Below the pieces are notes generated by a model. The model ran no database searches, had not been told where the DNA came from, and was given only the letters and a program-made list of their open reading frames with translations. A stretch of 26,495 nucleotides of DNA from Firm-13 sp964617375 (GTDB lineage: Bacteria; Bacillota; Clostridia; Saccharofermentanales; Saccharofermentanaceae): the NCBI GenBank assembly GCA_964617375.1, contig CAZTXQ010000040.1:1-26495 (forward strand), written 5' to 3'. Within the stretch, counting starts at the first letter, position 1, and each line of letters opens with the position of its first letter. This document shows positions 24,856-26,495 of this stretch, one piece after another. The position numbers and the translations under genes were made by a program.

Positions 24856-24894
24856 TGTGAAGAAATTACAAAGTTTATGTTGCATTTCTTCACA
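24856..24894. promoter_or_regulatory. 11-base inverted repeat around the -35 of the first pilin promoter
   Basis: TGTGAAGAAAT (24856-24866) and ATTTCTTCACA (24884-24894) are perfect inverted copies 17 bases apart. The right arm overlaps the -35 hexamer. No T-run follows, so this is more likely a regulator binding site, or an mRNA 3'-end stem for the pilO transcript, than an intrinsic terminator. Confidence 0.65.
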
Positions 24895-24907
24895 GCCATG
24901 TTATAAT
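24880..24907 (+). promoter_or_regulatory. Strong extended -10 promoter of the first mini-pilin
   Basis: TTGCAT (24880-24885), a 16-base spacer, and a perfect TATAAT (24902-24907) preceded by TGT. This gives the pilin its own strong promoter within the operon. Confidence 0.8.
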
Positions 24908-24947
24908 ATACCTATAAATCACTTGAAATCCTAAGGAGGATGTGCAC

Positions 24948-25148
24948 ATGAAAAAGATCCAGAAGAATAAAAAAGGCTTTACACTCGTTGAAATGGTTCT
25001 TGTTATCGCAATCATCGTTATTCTGGCTTCCGTTCTTTTCTTCTCTGTCAGCGATTACCTGAACAAGGCTAAGTCCGCTAAGTCCATGATCCAGACTCAT
25101 AATGACGAAATCAACAAGGCGAACGCAGATATTTCTGCTGAGATCTAA
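24948..25148 (+). CDS. Mini type IV pilin 1 (probable major pilin)
   Basis: The 66-residue prepilin has a 10-residue basic leader MKKIQKNKKG. It is followed by FTLVEMVLVI, the class-a N-methylated start with Glu5, and a hydrophobic helix ending at LFFSVSDYLNKAK. Cleavage by the prepilin peptidase would leave only 56 residues, almost all of them the single pilin helix plus a short polar tail (NDEINKANADISAEI) with no room for a globular beta domain. AAGGAGG eight bases before ATG 24948 sets the start; an in-frame GTG at 24942 is less well placed. Its own strong promoter and terminator suggest high, separate expression, as expected of the main structural subunit. Confidence 0.88.
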   Translation: MKKIQKNKKGFTLVEMVLVIAIIVILASVLFFSVSDYLNKAKSAKSMIQTHNDEINKANADISAEI

Positions 25149-25186
25149 GTTGGTTAGGACATTATCCAATTAAACTGTGAGGGGGT

Positions 25187-25219
25187 GCCGTTCAGTAGTA
25201 ACTGAACGGCATCTTTTTC
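25187..25219 (+). terminator. Rho-independent terminator after mini-pilin 1
   Basis: TGCCGTTCAGT (25187-25197) and ACTGAACGGCA (25202-25212) form a perfect 11-base-pair stem with a 4-base loop AGTA, followed by TCTTTTT. It lies 38 bases after the pilin stop. Confidence 0.92.
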
Positions 25220-25304
25220 GTTCGTGTTCGCCACCCATGGTTCGATATTTTTCGTTATTTTTCATGCATTTCAACTACTTTTTTTACTTCAAATGCTATT
25301 TCCA

Positions 25305-25313
25305 TGATATAAT
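25305..25313 (+). promoter_or_regulatory. Extended -10 promoter of mini-pilin 2
   Basis: TGA-TATAAT, with the hexamer at 25308-25313, is a full extended -10. The -35 is poor (TTTACT at 19 bases is the best match). A loose inverted repeat, GCATTT/AAATGC (25266-25271 and 25291-25296), lies just upstream. Confidence 0.6.
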
Positions 25314-25363
25314 AAATAGTAAGTATTTTTAATTCGCTTCTTCTATTATCCGGAGGGTACCAG

Positions 25364-25579
25364 ATGAAAAGAATTCACAAGAATAAGTTTGGATTTACAT
25401 TACTCGAAATTGTGATTGTCATTGCAATCATAGTGATATTGGCAAGCGTTCTGTTTTTCTCTGTTTCCTCTTACCTGAACAGAGCAAAGGCCGCTAAGAA
25501 GAATGTCTCTTCAGCAAACCAATCTTTTTCAACCGCTAACTCCAAGATCAACTCCAAGTTTGTAGATCTAGGGTATTGA
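25364..25579 (+). CDS. Mini type IV pilin 2
   Basis: The 71-residue prepilin has leader MKRIHKNKFG (10 residues) and a mature part of 61 residues beginning FTLLEIVIVI, again with Glu5. Over the first 35 mature residues it matches mini-pilin 1 at 29 positions, so the two are tandem duplicates. The tails differ: this one is Ser/Asn-rich (SSANQSFSTANSKINSKF) and ends VDLGY. Aromatic residues fall at mature positions 1, 21, 22, 27, 45, 56 and 61. GGAGGG six bases upstream sets the start. It lies after the terminator of mini-pilin 1 and has its own -10 element, so it can be expressed independently together with the longer prepilins that follow. Confidence 0.86.
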   Translation: MKRIHKNKFGFTLLEIVIVIAIIVILASVLFFSVSSYLNRAKAAKKNVSSANQSFSTANSKINSKFVDLGY

Positions 25580-25604
25580 TGTATCGATAATGGAGGTCAG
25601 GAAT

Positions 25605-26033
25605 ATGTGCTTTCTTTTTCCCGCTCGCAAAGTAACCGTCAAGCATAATGTGAAAGGTAAACGAGGTTTTACGCTCCTGGAGACGATGCTTTCCATAGCC
25701 CTCCTTTTTGTGCTTACCCTTATTGTTTATCAGGGCTTTGTTTCCACCATGCAGATTTCTACAAACTCAGCGCTCTATTCCAAAACCGGTACGACAGCCG
25801 CAGGTACTGTGTATTCTCAGATGGCTACTACAGCTGTCGATGCCTCTACGATACCTACAAGAGCCATTCATCTCCAATTCAGCTCGACGACCTATAGGAA
25901 CCTTGGTGTTGTTGATTTCACAGCTGCTCCGACAACGGATACGAGCTTCGGTGACGCAGCCTATCAGGAAAGCACAACTCTAAATTCGACAAAACGGCAT
26001 GGCTTCATTTATTGCGGCAAAGCATTGACTTGA
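25605..26033 (+). CDS. Prepilin-like minor pilin
   Basis: The 142-residue protein has an unusually long 21-residue leader ending VKGKRG, then FTLLETMLSIALLFVLTLIV with Glu5 and a hydrophobic helix. An extracytoplasmic domain of about 90 residues rich in Thr, Ser and Ala follows. It looks like a minor pilin or pseudopilin (GspI/GspJ-like), perhaps part of the tip complex that starts pilus assembly. The start at 25605 is chosen because GGAGG lies eight bases upstream; the in-frame ATG at 25590 overlaps that site. It follows mini-pilin 2 after 25 bases and precedes another prepilin gene by 26 bases. Confidence 0.8.
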   Translation: MCFLFPARKVTVKHNVKGKRGFTLLETMLSIALLFVLTLIVYQGFVSTMQISTNSALYSKTGTTAAGTVYSQMATTAVDASTIPTRAIHLQFSSTTYRNLGVVDFTAAPTTDTSFGDAAYQESTTLNSTKRHGFIYCGKALT

Positions 26034-26059
26034 TAGAGAAATAAGGAGCACTTATTATT

Positions 26060-26495
26060 ATGCGCAAAGTGAATAAAATTAAGAATCATGTACGATCCGG
26101 TTTCACGCTTCTTGAAATCGTGCTTACTATGGCAATTCTTCTGATTCTTCTTTCCGTGGTTTATTCAACCTTCTATATTGTCAACGCATCCCACGCAAAC
26201 ATAGCTGTCATCAACGATGCAAAGGATTTTGCAGCTATAAATATGCAGGCGATCGAGAATCTGACCGTGAACGCCAATACCATCAAAATCAGCAGTGATC
26301 CTATTCTTGTTGCCGGGGACGCGGGATATACGGCCATATACTTCGAAACAGACCCGACAACAAAGGAAAGTGTTCTTTATTATCATAAAGACGGATCGGC
26401 AGCGAATAATGCATTCGATTTGACTCAATATACCATTGACGGCGGCGCTAAGAAGAAATGGTCTGTTCAGGCGACATTCACGAATCCTTCGAAGA
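26060..26495 (+). CDS. Prepilin-like minor pilin (3' partial, GspJ/PilW-like)
   Basis: The frame opens at ATG 26060 and stays open to the end of the window (145 codons), so the gene runs off the right edge. It starts MRKVNKIKNHVRSG, followed by FTLLEIVLTMAILLILLSVV, a prepilin cleavage site with Glu5 and membrane helix. The next part reads ASHANIAVINDAKDFAAINMQAIENL and then beta-rich segments (AIYFETDPTTKESVLYYHKDG), a pattern typical of PilW/GspJ minor pilins. AAGGAG lies 11 bases upstream, a little far. More minor pilin genes can be expected beyond the window. Confidence 0.82.
   Translation, partial: MRKVNKIKNHVRSGFTLLEIVLTMAILLILLSVVYSTFYIVNASHANIAVINDAKDFAAINMQAIENLTVNANTIKISSDPILVAGDAGYTAIYFETDPTTKESVLYYHKDGSAANNAFDLTQYTIDGGAKKKWSVQATFTNPSK

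Noticed and set aside
24835..24947. Terminator at the end of pilO
   Set aside because: The inverted repeat there has a large loop and no T-run, so I list it as a likely regulatory site instead.
17879..26495. Competence (ComG) operon or type II secretion instead of a pilus
   Set aside because: The presence of both PilB and PilT, plus PilM/N/O-like genes and a prepilin peptidase, fits a retractable type IV pilus better; ComG loci lack PilT and PilM.
1..26495. CRISPR arrays, insertion sequences, tRNA or rRNA genes, attachment sites
   Set aside because: No regularly spaced repeats, transposase-like proteins or RNA gene signatures were seen on either strand.

Overview
The window looks like chromosomal DNA from a monoderm anaerobe of the Clostridia (Firmicutes), with moderate GC content. 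The reasons are the pta-ackA acetate pathway, a TmcAL (YlbM-type) gene, DUF6062 and Asp23-type proteins, strong GGAGG ribosome binding sites, extended -10 promoters, and a type IV pilus cluster without an outer-membrane secretin gene in view. I cannot name the genus with confidence. There are no tRNA or rRNA genes, CRISPR arrays or insertion sequences.

Layout. Positions 2-1198 hold the aminotransferase half of a MocR-type regulator, cut by the left edge. It converges on pta-ackA (minus strand, 1226-3532). A membrane-anchored protein of unknown role (minus, 3709-5055) is divergent from tmcAL (5209-6582). tyrS (6677-7909) follows and ends at a two-way terminator shared with a TetR regulator plus ATP-grasp/phosphohistidine enzyme pair (minus, 8044-10948). 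Then come rpsT, a MATE exporter and a small DUF4870 membrane protein. A four-gene minus-strand operon (13522-16580) runs yebC, a P-loop/Asp23 fusion, DUF6062, then a DsrE/YedF-like protein. The prepilin peptidase gene (16674-17537) lies next to it.

From 17879 to the right edge is a type IV pilus operon on the plus strand: pilB, pilT, pilC, pilM, a PilN-like gene, a PilO-like gene, two very short tandem pilins (66 and 71 residues), and at least two longer prepilin-like proteins, the last cut by the window edge. PilB and PilT would power extension and retraction on PilC. PilM/N/O would form the alignment complex. The peptidase encoded just upstream on the other strand would process all four prepilins. 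The first mini-pilin has its own strong promoter and its own terminator, so it is the best candidate for the major subunit.

Most worth a second look: the tandem mini-pilins and the inverted repeat around their promoter; the autoregulated TetR plus RPH-like phosphotransferase pair; the P-loop/Asp23 fusion operon; and several well-formed palindromes and hairpins between genes.
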